From: Qipengyuania sediminis
GTDB lineage: Bacteria > Pseudomonadota > Alphaproteobacteria > Sphingomonadales > Sphingomonadaceae
Direction: 5' to 3'
NCBI RefSeq assembly: GCF_004358425.1
Contig: NZ_CP037948.1
Coordinates: 744,001-808,000 of the forward strand
Length of the DNA stretch: 64,000 bases
Below, one piece after another: positions 26,536 to 34,338 of the stretch. Both the position numbers and the translations under genes were made by a program. How positions within the stretch are numbered: position 1 is the stretch's first letter; every line of letters starts with the position of its first letter. Under the pieces are notes generated by a model that saw nothing but the letters and a program-made list of their open reading frames with translations, ran no database searches and had not been told where the DNA came from.

Positions 26536-26882
26536 GGCGCCAGCTCGCCGAGCAAAGCGGTCGCGCTGCCGAGCGCCGCGCCGCGGAATGGCTCGCAAGC
26601 GCGGGCTGGCGCATCGTCGCGGAGCGGGTGAGGACGCCGCGCGGCGAGATCGATCTGATCGTCAAACGCCCGGGCACGGTCGCCTTCGTCGAAGTCAAAT
26701 ACCGCCGTAAGCCCGCCGATCTCGATCTCGCGATCGACGAGCACCGCCTCGCCCGTGTCGCAGCCGCGGTCGAATGCGTGGCGCACGACTATGCTACGGC
26801 CGGCGAGGATATACGCGTCGACGTGATCCTGCTTGCTCCCGGCGCGCCCCCCCGCCACATCGCCAATGCCTGGATGCCATAG
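26532..26882 (+). CDS. YraN family protein (UPF0102), nuclease-fold
   Basis: 116 residues. It has the restriction-endonuclease-like fold signature of the UPF0102/YraN family: GRAAERRAAEWLASAGW, then RGEIDLIVKRPGTVAFVEVKYR, where Asp, Glu and Lys form the PD-(D/E)xK-type site. The biological role is not well established, although a Holliday-junction or DNA-repair function has been suggested for such folds. It is translationally coupled to rsmI by a four-base overlap, the conserved rsmI-yraN arrangement, and gshB follows eight bases later. Confidence 0.9.
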   Translation: MRRQLAEQSGRAAERRAAEWLASAGWRIVAERVRTPRGEIDLIVKRPGTVAFVEVKYRRKPADLDLAIDEHRLARVAAAVECVAHDYATAGEDIRVDVILLAPGAPPRHIANAWMP

Positions 26883-26889
26883 GAAGCCC

Positions 26890-27873
26890 ATGACCCTCCG
26901 CGTTGCCGTGCAGATGGACCCGCTCGAAAGCATCAATATCGCGGGCGATTCCTCCTTCGCGCTGATGGAGGGGGCGCAGGTCAGAGGGCACAGGCTGTTC
27001 CACTATGACGTCAATACGCTGGCGTGGCAGTCGGACGGCACGCGGCAGGGGCGCATCACCGCGCTTGCGGCCCCGGTGCGGGTGCGGCGGGTCGCGGGCG
27101 ATCATTTCGCGGCCGATGAGCACCGGCGGATCGATCTCGCGCGCGATACCGATGTCGTTCTGATGCGGCAGGACCCGCCTTTCGACTTGGGCTATATCAG
27201 CGCCGCATTCCTGCTCGACCGGCTGCGCGGCACGACGCTCGTCGTCAACGATCCGCGCGAGGTCGTCAACGCGCCCGAAAAGATGTTCGTGCTGGACTAT
27301 TCGCGGTTCATGCCGCCGACGCTGATCGCCCGCAGCGTGGACGAGGTGCGTGCTTTTCAGGCTGAGCATGGCGCGGTGGTGGTAAAGCCGCTCCACGGCA
27401 ACGGCGGCAAGGCGATCTTCCGCGTCGAATCCGATGGCGGCAATCTTTCCGCGCTGTTCGAAGTCTTCAATCGAGCTTGGCCCGAGCCGCACATGGTCCA
27501 GGCCTTCCTTCCGGAGGTAACCGAAGGAGACAAGCGTATCGTGCTTGTTGATGGGGAAATCGCGGGCGCGATCAATCGGATACCGGGGAAAGGTGAGTTT
27601 CGTTCGAACCTGGCCGTGGGCGGCTATGCCGAGGCTGCGACGCTTACGCCGCGCGAGCAGGAGATCTGCGCAGCGCTTGCGCCGGAGCTCAAACGCCGCG
27701 GGCTCGTTTTCGTCGGCATCGATGTGATCGGCGGCACCTGGCTCACGGAAATCAATGTCACCAGCCCAACCGGCATCGTCGCCATCGACCGCTTCAACGG
27801 CACCGACACGCCCGCGCGCATCTGGGACGCGATCGAGCGCCGGCACGCGTCGATGACGCGCGCGAACCAATAA
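26890..27873 (+). CDS. gshB: glutathione synthetase
   Basis: 327 residues, ATP-grasp enzyme joining gamma-glutamylcysteine and glycine. The N-terminal substrate domain holds VAVQMDPLESINIAGDSSFALM and VLMRQDPPFDLGYI. The ATP-grasp part holds VVVKPLHGNGGKAIFRV, QAFLPEVTEGDKRIVLVDGE, and the metal site FVGIDVIGGTWLTEINVTSPTG. The ATG at 26890 is preceded by AGGAAG. It follows yraN immediately in the rsmI-yraN-gshB unit, an order repeated in many alphaproteobacteria. Confidence 0.96.
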   Translation: MTLRVAVQMDPLESINIAGDSSFALMEGAQVRGHRLFHYDVNTLAWQSDGTRQGRITALAAPVRVRRVAGDHFAADEHRRIDLARDTDVVLMRQDPPFDLGYISAAFLLDRLRGTTLVVNDPREVVNAPEKMFVLDYSRFMPPTLIARSVDEVRAFQAEHGAVVVKPLHGNGGKAIFRVESDGGNLSALFEVFNRAWPEPHMVQAFLPEVTEGDKRIVLVDGEIAGAINRIPGKGEFRSNLAVGGYAEAATLTPREQEICAALAPELKRRGLVFVGIDVIGGTWLTEINVTSPTGIVAIDRFNGTDTPARIWDAIERRHASMTRANQ

Positions 27874-27896
27874 CCGCGTCGCCCGTTCGGCCCGTC

Positions 27897-28505
27897 ATGC
27901 ACGAATTCATCGTCGATGCGATCACCAAGGGCGGCTATCTCGGCATAGCGCTGCTGATGGCGATCGAGAACATCTTCCCTCCCGTACCCAGCGAAGTGAT
28001 CATGGGCGTCGGGGGCATCGCCGTGTCACGCGGCGAGATGGAGTTCTGGCCGCTGATGATCGCCGGCACGATGGGTTCGGTCGCGGGCAATTGGGTCTGG
28101 TTCTGGCTCGGCCGGAGCTGGGGCAAGCACCGGCTGCAACCCTTCGTCGAACGCTATGGACGCTGGCTGACGGTCGAATGGGAGGATGTCGACAAGGCGC
28201 GGCGTTTCTTCCAGCGGCGGGGCCATTGGGTCGTGTTCTTCCTGCGCTTCTCGCCGTTCCTGCGAACCATGATCTCGCTCCCGGCAGGGCTTTCGCGGAT
28301 GAGCAAGGTCAAATTCCTGGTCTTCACCACCGCGGGGGTATTCATCTGGAACCTGTTGTGGGTCGAAGGGGGGCGGCGGCTGTCGCTGTGGCTGGCCGAA
28401 TCGCAGGACATTCTGGGCTACATAATCATGGCGCTCGTGGTGGCGGCAGTGATCGCCTACATCTGGCGCGTGGTGAACTGGAAACCGCGAGCCGAGCGGG
28501 ATTGA
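27897..28505 (+). CDS. DedA family inner-membrane protein
   Basis: 202 residues with about four to five membrane segments. The family signature is present: an N-terminal amphipathic ENIFPPVPSEVIMGVGG loop and FFLRFSPFLRTMISLPAGLSRM, corresponding to the FxRFxPxxRxxxxxxAG motif. DedA/VTT-fold proteins are implicated in lipid-carrier recycling, including undecaprenyl phosphate flipping, and proton-dependent membrane homeostasis. It begins 23 bases after gshB and may be cotranscribed. Substrate cannot be assigned from sequence. Confidence 0.9.
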   Translation: MHEFIVDAITKGGYLGIALLMAIENIFPPVPSEVIMGVGGIAVSRGEMEFWPLMIAGTMGSVAGNWVWFWLGRSWGKHRLQPFVERYGRWLTVEWEDVDKARRFFQRRGHWVVFFLRFSPFLRTMISLPAGLSRMSKVKFLVFTTAGVFIWNLLWVEGGRRLSLWLAESQDILGYIIMALVVAAVIAYIWRVVNWKPRAERD

Positions 28506-28539
28506 TCCTGACGGCGGCTTCGTAGGCAGCTCAGCGCCA

Positions 28540-29433
28540 TCAGGCCCTGGGGTGCGCGCTGCGATAGCTATCCAGCAACACCGCCGCATCGACCTTGGTG
28601 TAGATCTGGGTCGAGCCAAGACTGGCATGGCCGAGCAGTTCCTGCAGGCTTCTGAGATCCGCCCCGGCACCGAGCAGATGCGTCGCGAAGCTGTGCCGCA
28701 GCGCATGAGGGGTGGCGGTGGCGGGCAGGCCAAGCGACAGCCGGGCGCGGGCCACGGCTTTCTGGACCACGCCCTGCGACAGTGCGCCCCCCTTTGCTCC
28801 GCGGAAGAGGGGCGCTTCGGGGGCGAGAGGATAGGGGCAGTCAGCGGCATAGGCGGCCACCGCCTCGCGGACGATCGGCAGCATCGGCGCCACGCGCTGC
28901 TTGCCGCCCTTGCCGGTGACGGTGAGCCTTTCGCCAAGCGGATTGTCGGCCCCCTTCAGCGACAAGGCCTCCGCGATCCGCAGCCCGGCGCCATAGAGCA
29001 GCATCAGGACCGCCCGGTCGCGCGCGCCGATCCATGGCTCGCGCGCCTCGTCCGCAACCTCTTCCGCAAGGCCGAGCGCCTCATCTGGGGTGACGGGGCG
29101 GGGCAGGCCTTTCTTGAGCCGCGGCCCGCGCAACCGGGGCGGGGTGCTGCCCTCCTCACCCGCCTGTGATTGCGCAAAGGTGATAAAGGCCTTGAGCGCC
29201 GACAGCTCGCGCGCCGCCGAGGCGTTGCCGAGCCCTTCCGCACGCCGCGCCGCGAGCTGCGCGCGCAGCCCCGCCGCGCCCAGCGCCGCCACCGTGCCCC
29301 AGTCGGCCGCACCGGTCCGCTCGAGCAGCCGCGCGGCGGCGGCACCATAGGCGCGCACCGTATGCGGCGAGCGGCGGCGACCGTCGGCGAGATGCCTGCG
29401 CCAGGCTTCGAGAATGGCGGCGCGCGCGTTCAC
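28540..29433 (-). CDS. xerC: tyrosine recombinase XerC-like
   Basis: 297 residues with a GTG start overlapping the hemW stop (GTGA). The N-terminal core-binding domain is followed by the catalytic domain: LLYGAGLRIAEALSLKG (first Arg), GKGGKQRVAPML (Lys), PHALRHSFATHLLGAG (His-x-x-Arg) and LGHASLGSTQIYTKVD (His and nucleophilic Tyr). Length and motif spacing match XerC/XerD, which resolve chromosome dimers at dif. XerC is preferred over XerD from the overall pattern; a phage-type integrase is unlikely because no mobile-element genes adjoin. Confidence 0.88.
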   Translation of the reverse strand: MNARAAILEAWRRHLADGRRRSPHTVRAYGAAAARLLERTGAADWGTVAALGAAGLRAQLAARRAEGLGNASAARELSALKAFITFAQSQAGEEGSTPPRLRGPRLKKGLPRPVTPDEALGLAEEVADEAREPWIGARDRAVLMLLYGAGLRIAEALSLKGADNPLGERLTVTGKGGKQRVAPMLPIVREAVAAYAADCPYPLAPEAPLFRGAKGGALSQGVVQKAVARARLSLGLPATATPHALRHSFATHLLGAGADLRSLQELLGHASLGSTQIYTKVDAAVLLDSYRSAHPRA

Positions 29434-30584
29434 GCCGGCTCCGGTTGCAAAGCGACGAGTTCGGGCAGAAGCGCATCGAGCAGCGGCATGCCTTGGGGCG
29501 TCACCACGAGCCGCTCACCCCGCCGTGCCACGAGCCCCTGGGCCTCATGCAGGTGCAGCTTGCCGCGATCGATCAGGGCGCCGGGGTGAAATCCGAAACG
29601 ATCGGCAAGCGCCGGAAGGTCGATCCCCTCGGCAAGCCGCAGACCCATGAGCAGCGCCTCGGTCGCCTGCTCCTGCGGCGGCAGCACTCGCTCCTCCGCG
29701 ATGCCATGGCCCCGCGCGCCGATCGCCGCGAGGTAGTTTTCGGGCTTCTTGTGCCGCATCACCGCCATCCTCGCGCGCCGGCCGTGCGCGCCGGGACCGA
29801 TCCCGACATAGTCCTGGTAACGCCAATAGGCGAGATTATGGCGGCTCTCGGCGCCCGTTCGCGCATGATTGCTGATCTCGTAAGCGGGCAGCCCCGCCGC
29901 CGCCGTGCGCTCCTGCGTGAGCGCGAAGAGATCGGCGGCGGCATCGTCATCGAGGGGGGTGAGCGCGCCGCGCCGCACCTCGGTCGCGAAGCGAGTGCCC
30001 GGCTCGATAGTGAGCTGATAGAGCGAGAGATGCTCGGTGCCGAGTGCGAGCGCGCGCGATAACTCGCCGTCCCACTGCGAGTCGCCTTGGCCAGGCCGGG
30101 CGTAGATGAGATCGATCGAAACCCGCGCGAAGTGCCGCTGCGCGATCTCGACCGCGGCGAGCGCCTCCGCCGCGCTGTGCAACCGCCCAAGCATCCGCAG
30201 CGCCGCATCGTCGAGCGATTGCACGCCAAGCGAGACCCGGTTCACCCCCGCGCTTGCCAGGCCTGCGTAGTTCGCCGCTTCGATCGAAGAAGGATTTCCT
30301 TCGAGCGTGATCTCGATGCCGGGTGCAAAACCGAACAGGCGTTCGGCTTGCTCGATCAAACCCGCTACGAGCGTGGGCGGCATCAGGCTCGGGGTCCCGC
30401 CGCCGAAGAACAGGCTGCCGACCTGCCGCCCCGGCAACAGCGCTGCCTCATGCGCGAGATCGCAAGCCAGCGCTTCTGCCCAAACCGCGGTGTCGATCTC
30501 GCGCCGGACATGGCTGTTGAAGTCGCAATAGGGGCACTTGGAAAGGCAGAAGGGCCAGTGGACGTAGAGCGCGAGGGGCGGCAT
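29430..30584 (-). CDS. hemW: radical SAM family haem chaperone HemW
   Basis: 384 residues. It is a HemN-like radical SAM protein that binds haem and supports its insertion into target proteins. The cluster motif is WPFCLSKCPYCDFNSH (CxxxCxxC), and GGGTPSLMPP, GVQSLDDAALRMLGR and IDLIYARPGQ follow as in HemN/HemW. The C-terminal HemN domain is present. The ATG at 30584 begins PPLALYVHWPFC; a TTG four codons earlier is less likely. It lies upstream of xerC in one unit and belongs to the rph-rdgB-hemW neighbourhood, here split by a CAP-domain gene. Confidence 0.92.
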   Translation of the reverse strand: MPPLALYVHWPFCLSKCPYCDFNSHVRREIDTAVWAEALACDLAHEAALLPGRQVGSLFFGGGTPSLMPPTLVAGLIEQAERLFGFAPGIEITLEGNPSSIEAANYAGLASAGVNRVSLGVQSLDDAALRMLGRLHSAAEALAAVEIAQRHFARVSIDLIYARPGQGDSQWDGELSRALALGTEHLSLYQLTIEPGTRFATEVRRGALTPLDDDAAADLFALTQERTAAAGLPAYEISNHARTGAESRHNLAYWRYQDYVGIGPGAHGRRARMAVMRHKKPENYLAAIGARGHGIAEERVLPPQEQATEALLMGLRLAEGIDLPALADRFGFHPGALIDRGKLHLHEAQGLVARRGERLVVTPQGMPLLDALLPELVALQPEPA

Positions 30585-30628
30585 GGTTTTAATCAAGTCT
30601 TAAGGTCGCAGGTCTATCCCGGTTGTCG

Positions 30629-31204
30629 ATGTCAGGCGCTCGTTCCCTCGCCGCGGTGAGTGCGCTGCTCGCAGCAGCACTTGCCCCAGCCCTGCCGCTC
30701 TCGGCAAGTGCCGTGGCTGTCGGGACCGGAGTGCCCCCGACCGAAATCGCGCTTACCCACCAGGCCGGCCACGAAGCGCAACGGCTTCTCGCCCTTCATA
30801 ATGCGGAACGGGCGCGCGTGGGGCTCCCAGCGCTGCGCTGGAACCCCGCGCTGGCGCGGGACGCCGGGAGCTGGGCGGAGAAGCTGTTGCAGAAGGGCAA
30901 GCTTCATCACGCCAGCGCCGACGAGCGCAGCGGCCATGGCGAGAACCTGTGGATGGGCACTGCGGGTGCCTGGGACGCGGACGGCATGGTGAACATGTTC
31001 CTCGAGGAACGCCGCTACTTTCGCCCCGCCGCCTTCCCGCATGTGTCGTTGACGGGGAACTGGAGCGACGTCGGGCATTATTCGCAGATCGTGTGGCGTG
31101 ACACCCGTGAAGTGGGCTGCGCGAAGCAGACCGGCAATGGCGTCGACGTGCTCGTATGCCGCTATTATCCGGCGGGCAATGTGATGGGCCGCGCGCCATT
31201 CTGA
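30629..31204 (+). CDS. secreted CAP-domain (SCP-like) protein
   Basis: 191 residues. A signal peptide (to about residue 30, ALPLSASAVA) precedes a single CAP domain with LLALHNAERARVGLPALRW, GHGENLWMG, VGHYSQIVWRDTREVGC and CRYYPAGNV, the four conserved CAP signatures including the two cavity histidines and a probable disulfide. Bacterial CAP proteins are extracellular and of uncertain activity. The gene is on the opposite strand to its neighbours, sitting between rdgB and hemW, which in many alphaproteobacteria are adjacent. Confidence 0.9.
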   Translation: MSGARSLAAVSALLAAALAPALPLSASAVAVGTGVPPTEIALTHQAGHEAQRLLALHNAERARVGLPALRWNPALARDAGSWAEKLLQKGKLHHASADERSGHGENLWMGTAGAWDADGMVNMFLEERRYFRPAAFPHVSLTGNWSDVGHYSQIVWRDTREVGCAKQTGNGVDVLVCRYYPAGNVMGRAPF

Positions 31205-31208
31205 CCGC

Positions 31209-31835
31209 TCATTCGAACTGATCCGCCACCAGCCTGGCGAAGGCATCGGCGCGGTGGCTGATGCGGTGCTTCTCCTCCGCATCGATCTCGGCGAAGGTCT
31301 GCTGGCGGCCCTCGGGCACGAAGACCGGGTCGTAGCCGAAACCGCTCTTGCCGCGCGGCGGCCAGGTCAGCGTGCCGGGCACGCTGCCTTCATAGACCGC
31401 GCTCTCGCCATCCGGCCAGGCGATGGCGAGGACGCAGTGGAAGGCGCAGGCGCGGTCCGCGTCTGGACCCAGGGCCTGCAACATGCCTTCGACCTTGCCC
31501 ATCGCCATGAACCAGTCGCGCCCCGGCTTGCCTTCGAACCACTGCCGTTCGGCCCAGTCGGCAGTGTAGACCCCGGGGCGCCCATCCAACGCCCCCACGC
31601 TCAGCCCGCTGTCGTCGGCAAGCGCCACGAGGCCCGAGCCCTCGGCCGCCGCTCGCGCCTTGATCATGGCGTTCGCGGCGAAGCTGGTGCCGGTCTCCGC
31701 CGGCTCCGGCAGGCCCAGCGAGCCGGCACTGAGGCAGCCTACGCCAAAGGGTTCGAGCAGCGCGGAAATCTCTTTAAGCTTACCGGCATTGTGTGTGGCG
31801 ATGACCAGCGAGCCGGCACCGATGCGGCGGGTCAT
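31209..31835 (-). CDS. rdgB: XTP/dITP diphosphatase (RdgB/HAM1)
   Basis: 208 residues. It hydrolyses non-canonical purine triphosphates such as dITP and XTP. The substrate motif is [13 protein letters not shown] near residue 12, followed by [37 protein letters not shown], and [15 protein letters not shown], all standard for HAM1-type pyrophosphatases. The start overlaps the rph stop by four bases. Together with rph it forms the minus-strand arm divergent from hrcA-grpE. Confidence 0.95.
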   Translation of the reverse strand: MTRRIGAGSLVIATHNAGKLKEISALLEPFGVGCLSAGSLGLPEPAETGTSFAANAMIKARAAAEGSGLVALADDSGLSVGALDGRPGVYTADWAERQWFEGKPGRDWFMAMGKVEGMLQALGPDADRACAFHCVLAIAWPDGESAVYEGSVPGTLTWPPRGKSGFGYDPVFVPEGRQQTFAEIDAEEKHRISHRADAFARLVADQFE

Positions 31836-32551
31836 CGCCCGGCCACCGCCTCTTCCTGCGCAGCGAAGATGCGCTCGCAGCCGATGCGGGCGAGGCGCAG
31901 CAGGCGCAGCAGCGCTTCCTCGTCATAGCACGCGCCTTCCGCGGTCGCCTGGACTTCGGCGATCTTGCCGCCTTCGAGCAGCACGAAATTCGCATCCGCC
32001 TCGGCCGCCGAATCTTCCGGGTAATCGAGATCGAGCACCGGGGTGCCCTGGAAAAGCCCGCAGGAGACCGCGGCGACCTTCGACTGGATCGGATCGGTGG
32101 TGAGCGCGCCCGATTTTAAAAGCCCGTTCACCGCCAGCCGCAACGCCACCCAGGCGCCGGAGATCGCCGCCGTGCGAGTCCCGCCATCGGCCTGGATGAC
32201 ATCGCAATCGAGCACGATCTGGCGTTCGCCAAGGGCCTTTAAATCTACCACCGAACGCAGCGAACGCCCGATCAGCCGCTGTATCTCCTGAGTCCGACCC
32301 GACTGCTTGCCGCGCGCAGCCTCGCGGTCGCCGCGCGTGTGGGTGGCGCGTGGAAGCATCGAATATTCGCCCGTCACCCAGCCCGATCCCTTGCCGCGCA
32401 GCCACGGCGGAATGCGCTCCTCGATGCTGGCGGTGCACAGCACGCGGGTCTCGCCGAAGCCGATCAAGCACGAGCCCTCGGCGTGCTTGGTGAAGCCAGT
32501 TTCGATAGTGATGGCGCGCATCTCGTCGGGCGCGCGGCCGGATGGTCGCAT
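31832..32551 (-). CDS. rph: ribonuclease PH
   Basis: 239 residues. This phosphorolytic exoribonuclease trims the 3' ends of tRNA precursors. The sequence begins [20 protein letters not shown], a typical RNase PH N terminus, and contains [38 protein letters not shown] and [17 protein letters not shown], covering the phosphate-binding and catalytic residues. The start ATG is 32551; further in-frame sequence upstream runs into a palindromic repeat and is not part of the protein. It is coupled to rdgB by a four-base overlap. Confidence 0.95.
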   Translation of the reverse strand: MRPSGRAPDEMRAITIETGFTKHAEGSCLIGFGETRVLCTASIEERIPPWLRGKGSGWVTGEYSMLPRATHTRGDREAARGKQSGRTQEIQRLIGRSLRSVVDLKALGERQIVLDCDVIQADGGTRTAAISGAWVALRLAVNGLLKSGALTTDPIQSKVAAVSCGLFQGTPVLDLDYPEDSAAEADANFVLLEGGKIAEVQATAEGACYDEEALLRLLRLARIGCERIFAAQEEAVAGR

Positions 32552-32575
32552 TGCATGCTCCTCCAACCCATACCC

Positions 32576-32660
32576 GCTCACCCTGAGCTTGAAGGGTCGT
32601 TTTGCTTGGTTCGTTGCGCTAGAAAAAAGGCGGTGCTTCGACAAGCTCGGCACGAACGGG
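32576..32660. repeat. inverted REP-like palindromic repeat pair
   Basis: Between divergent rph and hrcA. Arm 1, GCTCACCCTGAGCTTGAAGG (from 32576), has lost three bases (TCG) relative to the other copies; arm 2, TGCTTCGACAAGCTCGGCAC (from 32634), is complete. The arms face each other across about 40 bases. Being in the shared upstream region of hrcA and rph, the element sits where promoters should be. Confidence 0.75.
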
Positions 32661-32696
32661 GTTTGAGTGCGGTACCAAGCTTCCTAAGTCTCGACC

Positions 32697-33734
32697 ATGC
32701 CCGCCCCTCCGCTCTGCGAACTTACCGACCGCGCGCGCGACATCTTTCGCCTCGTGGTCGAAGGCTATCTCGATAGTGGTCAGCCGGTAGGGTCGAAGGC
32801 CTTGTCGTCGGGCGGTTCGCTCAACCTCTCGCCGGCCTCGATTCGCTCCGTCCTGCACGAGCTCGAGATGCTCGGCCTGCTTGCCGCGCCGCATACCAGC
32901 GCGGGGCGGATGCCGACCGAGAGCGGTCTGAGGCTGTTCGTCGATGCCATGATGCAGGTAGGTGAGCCCAGCGCGCACGAGCGCGCTGCCATTGCCCAGC
33001 GGCTCCCTGCCGCAGGCCCGATCGAACAGGCGCTGGAAGAGACGAGCGCGCTCCTCTCCGACCTTTCGGGTGCGGCGGGGATCGTGATGGTGCCGACGCG
33101 CGAGCCCCGCCTCGCGCAGGTTCGCCTCGTCCGCATTGCGCCCGATCGCGTGCTTGCTGTGCTGGTGGGAGAGGATGGTGCGGTCGAAAACCGGGTATTC
33201 GAGACCGCGCCGGACGATGCCCCGCTCGACCAGGCGGCGAATTACCTCCAGGCGCGCATGACGGGGCGAACCTTGGGCGAGGCGGCGGCCGCCGTGCACG
33301 AAGAAATCGCCAGCGGCAGATCCGCGCTCGATGCGGCCAGCGCCGATCTTGTCGCCCGCGGGCTCGCTGTCTGGAGCGAGGACGCTGCCCGCCGCCCGGT
33401 GCTGATCGTGCGCGGGCAGGCGAAGCTGCTCGACGCCGCGGCCCTGTCTGACATCGAGCGGGTGCGCTCGCTTCTCGACGAGCTCGAGGCGCAGGAGGCG
33501 GTCGCGCGCCTGCTCGACCGCGCGCGCGAGGCGCAGGCGATGCGCATCTTCATCGGCAGCGAGAACCGGCTGTTCTCACTCTCCGGCTCCAGCGTCATCG
33601 CCAGCCCCTATCGCGACGCCGAGGGGCGGGTGGTGGGCGTGCTCGGCGTGATCGGCCCCACGCGGTTGAATTACGCCCGGGTTGTGCCCATGGTGGACTT
33701 CACGGCCAGGCAACTGGCGAGACGCTTCTCATAA
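32697..33734 (+). CDS. hrcA: heat-inducible transcription repressor HrcA
   Basis: 345 residues. The N-terminal winged helix (LTDRARDIFRLVVEGYLDSG, QPVGSKALSSGGSLNLSP) and the following SIRSVLHELEMLGLLAAPHTSAGRMPTE segment are typical of HrcA, as is the C-terminal IGSENRLFSLSGSSVIASPY and GVLGVIGPTRLNYARVVPMV. It represses chaperone genes through the CIRCE element. No full CIRCE sequence was found upstream of hrcA, grpE, dnaK or dnaJ here, so its target (usually groESL) is probably elsewhere. grpE starts 13 bases downstream. Confidence 0.96.
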   Translation: MPAPPLCELTDRARDIFRLVVEGYLDSGQPVGSKALSSGGSLNLSPASIRSVLHELEMLGLLAAPHTSAGRMPTESGLRLFVDAMMQVGEPSAHERAAIAQRLPAAGPIEQALEETSALLSDLSGAAGIVMVPTREPRLAQVRLVRIAPDRVLAVLVGEDGAVENRVFETAPDDAPLDQAANYLQARMTGRTLGEAAAAVHEEIASGRSALDAASADLVARGLAVWSEDAARRPVLIVRGQAKLLDAAALSDIERVRSLLDELEAQEAVARLLDRAREAQAMRIFIGSENRLFSLSGSSVIASPYRDAEGRVVGVLGVIGPTRLNYARVVPMVDFTARQLARRFS

Positions 33735-33746
33735 GGTGGAATTTAC

Positions 33747-34316
33747 GTGATCGACGAGGGCAAGAACGCCGCGCTGGATGAGGCCGCGGCGAAGGAACTG
33801 GATGGCGTGCCGGAGGAGCTTCGTGCCGGCGGGACCGATGGGGACGAGGACGCTCTGGCGCAGCTGCGCGCCGATCTCGACGCGGCGAAGCAGGACGTGC
33901 TCTACGCGCGCGCCGATACGCAGAACGTGCGCCGCCGCATGGAGAAGGAAATTGCCGACGCGCGCACTTATGCCGCGACCGGCTTCGCGCGGGATATCCT
34001 GAGCGTGGCCGACAATCTCGGCCGCGCAGTCGAAGCGATCCCGGCGGAGCTGCGCGAAGACGAGCGGCTGAAGGGCCTTGTCACCGGGATCGAAGCGACC
34101 CAGCGCGAGCTCGAGAAGGTCTTCGGCCAGCACGGCATCACCCGCATCGCCGCGGTCGGCCTCCCGCTCGATCCCAATCAGCACCAGGCGATGCTCGAGG
34201 TGCCTTCGGCCGAGCAAGAGCCGGGCACCGTGGTGCAGGAGATGCAGGCGGGCTATATGATCAAGGACCGGCTGCTGCGCCCTGCCATGGTGGGCGTCGC
34301 GAAAACGCCGGATTGA
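33747..34316 (+). CDS. grpE: nucleotide exchange factor GrpE
   Basis: 189 residues with a GTG start preceded by AAGGTGGA. An acidic N terminus leads into a long coiled coil (about residues 36-75, DALAQLRADLDAAKQDVLYAR) and the beta domain with LDPNQHQAMLEVP, GTVVQEMQAGYMIKDRLLRPAMV, the standard GrpE signature. It releases ADP from DnaK. It follows hrcA closely, while its partner dnaK is 6.3 kb downstream. A four-gene span of peptidase, threonine synthase and other genes separates them. Confidence 0.95.
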   Translation: MIDEGKNAALDEAAAKELDGVPEELRAGGTDGDEDALAQLRADLDAAKQDVLYARADTQNVRRRMEKEIADARTYAATGFARDILSVADNLGRAVEAIPAELREDERLKGLVTGIEATQRELEKVFGQHGITRIAAVGLPLDPNQHQAMLEVPSAEQEPGTVVQEMQAGYMIKDRLLRPAMVGVAKTPD

Positions 34317-34338
34317 GCGTACGTAGGGGGGAGGGCTG

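Noticed and set aside
32552..32696. CIRCE element upstream of hrcA
   Set aside because: Only GAGTGC is visible; the required inverted TTAGCACTC/GAGTGCTAA pair with a nine-base spacer is missing.
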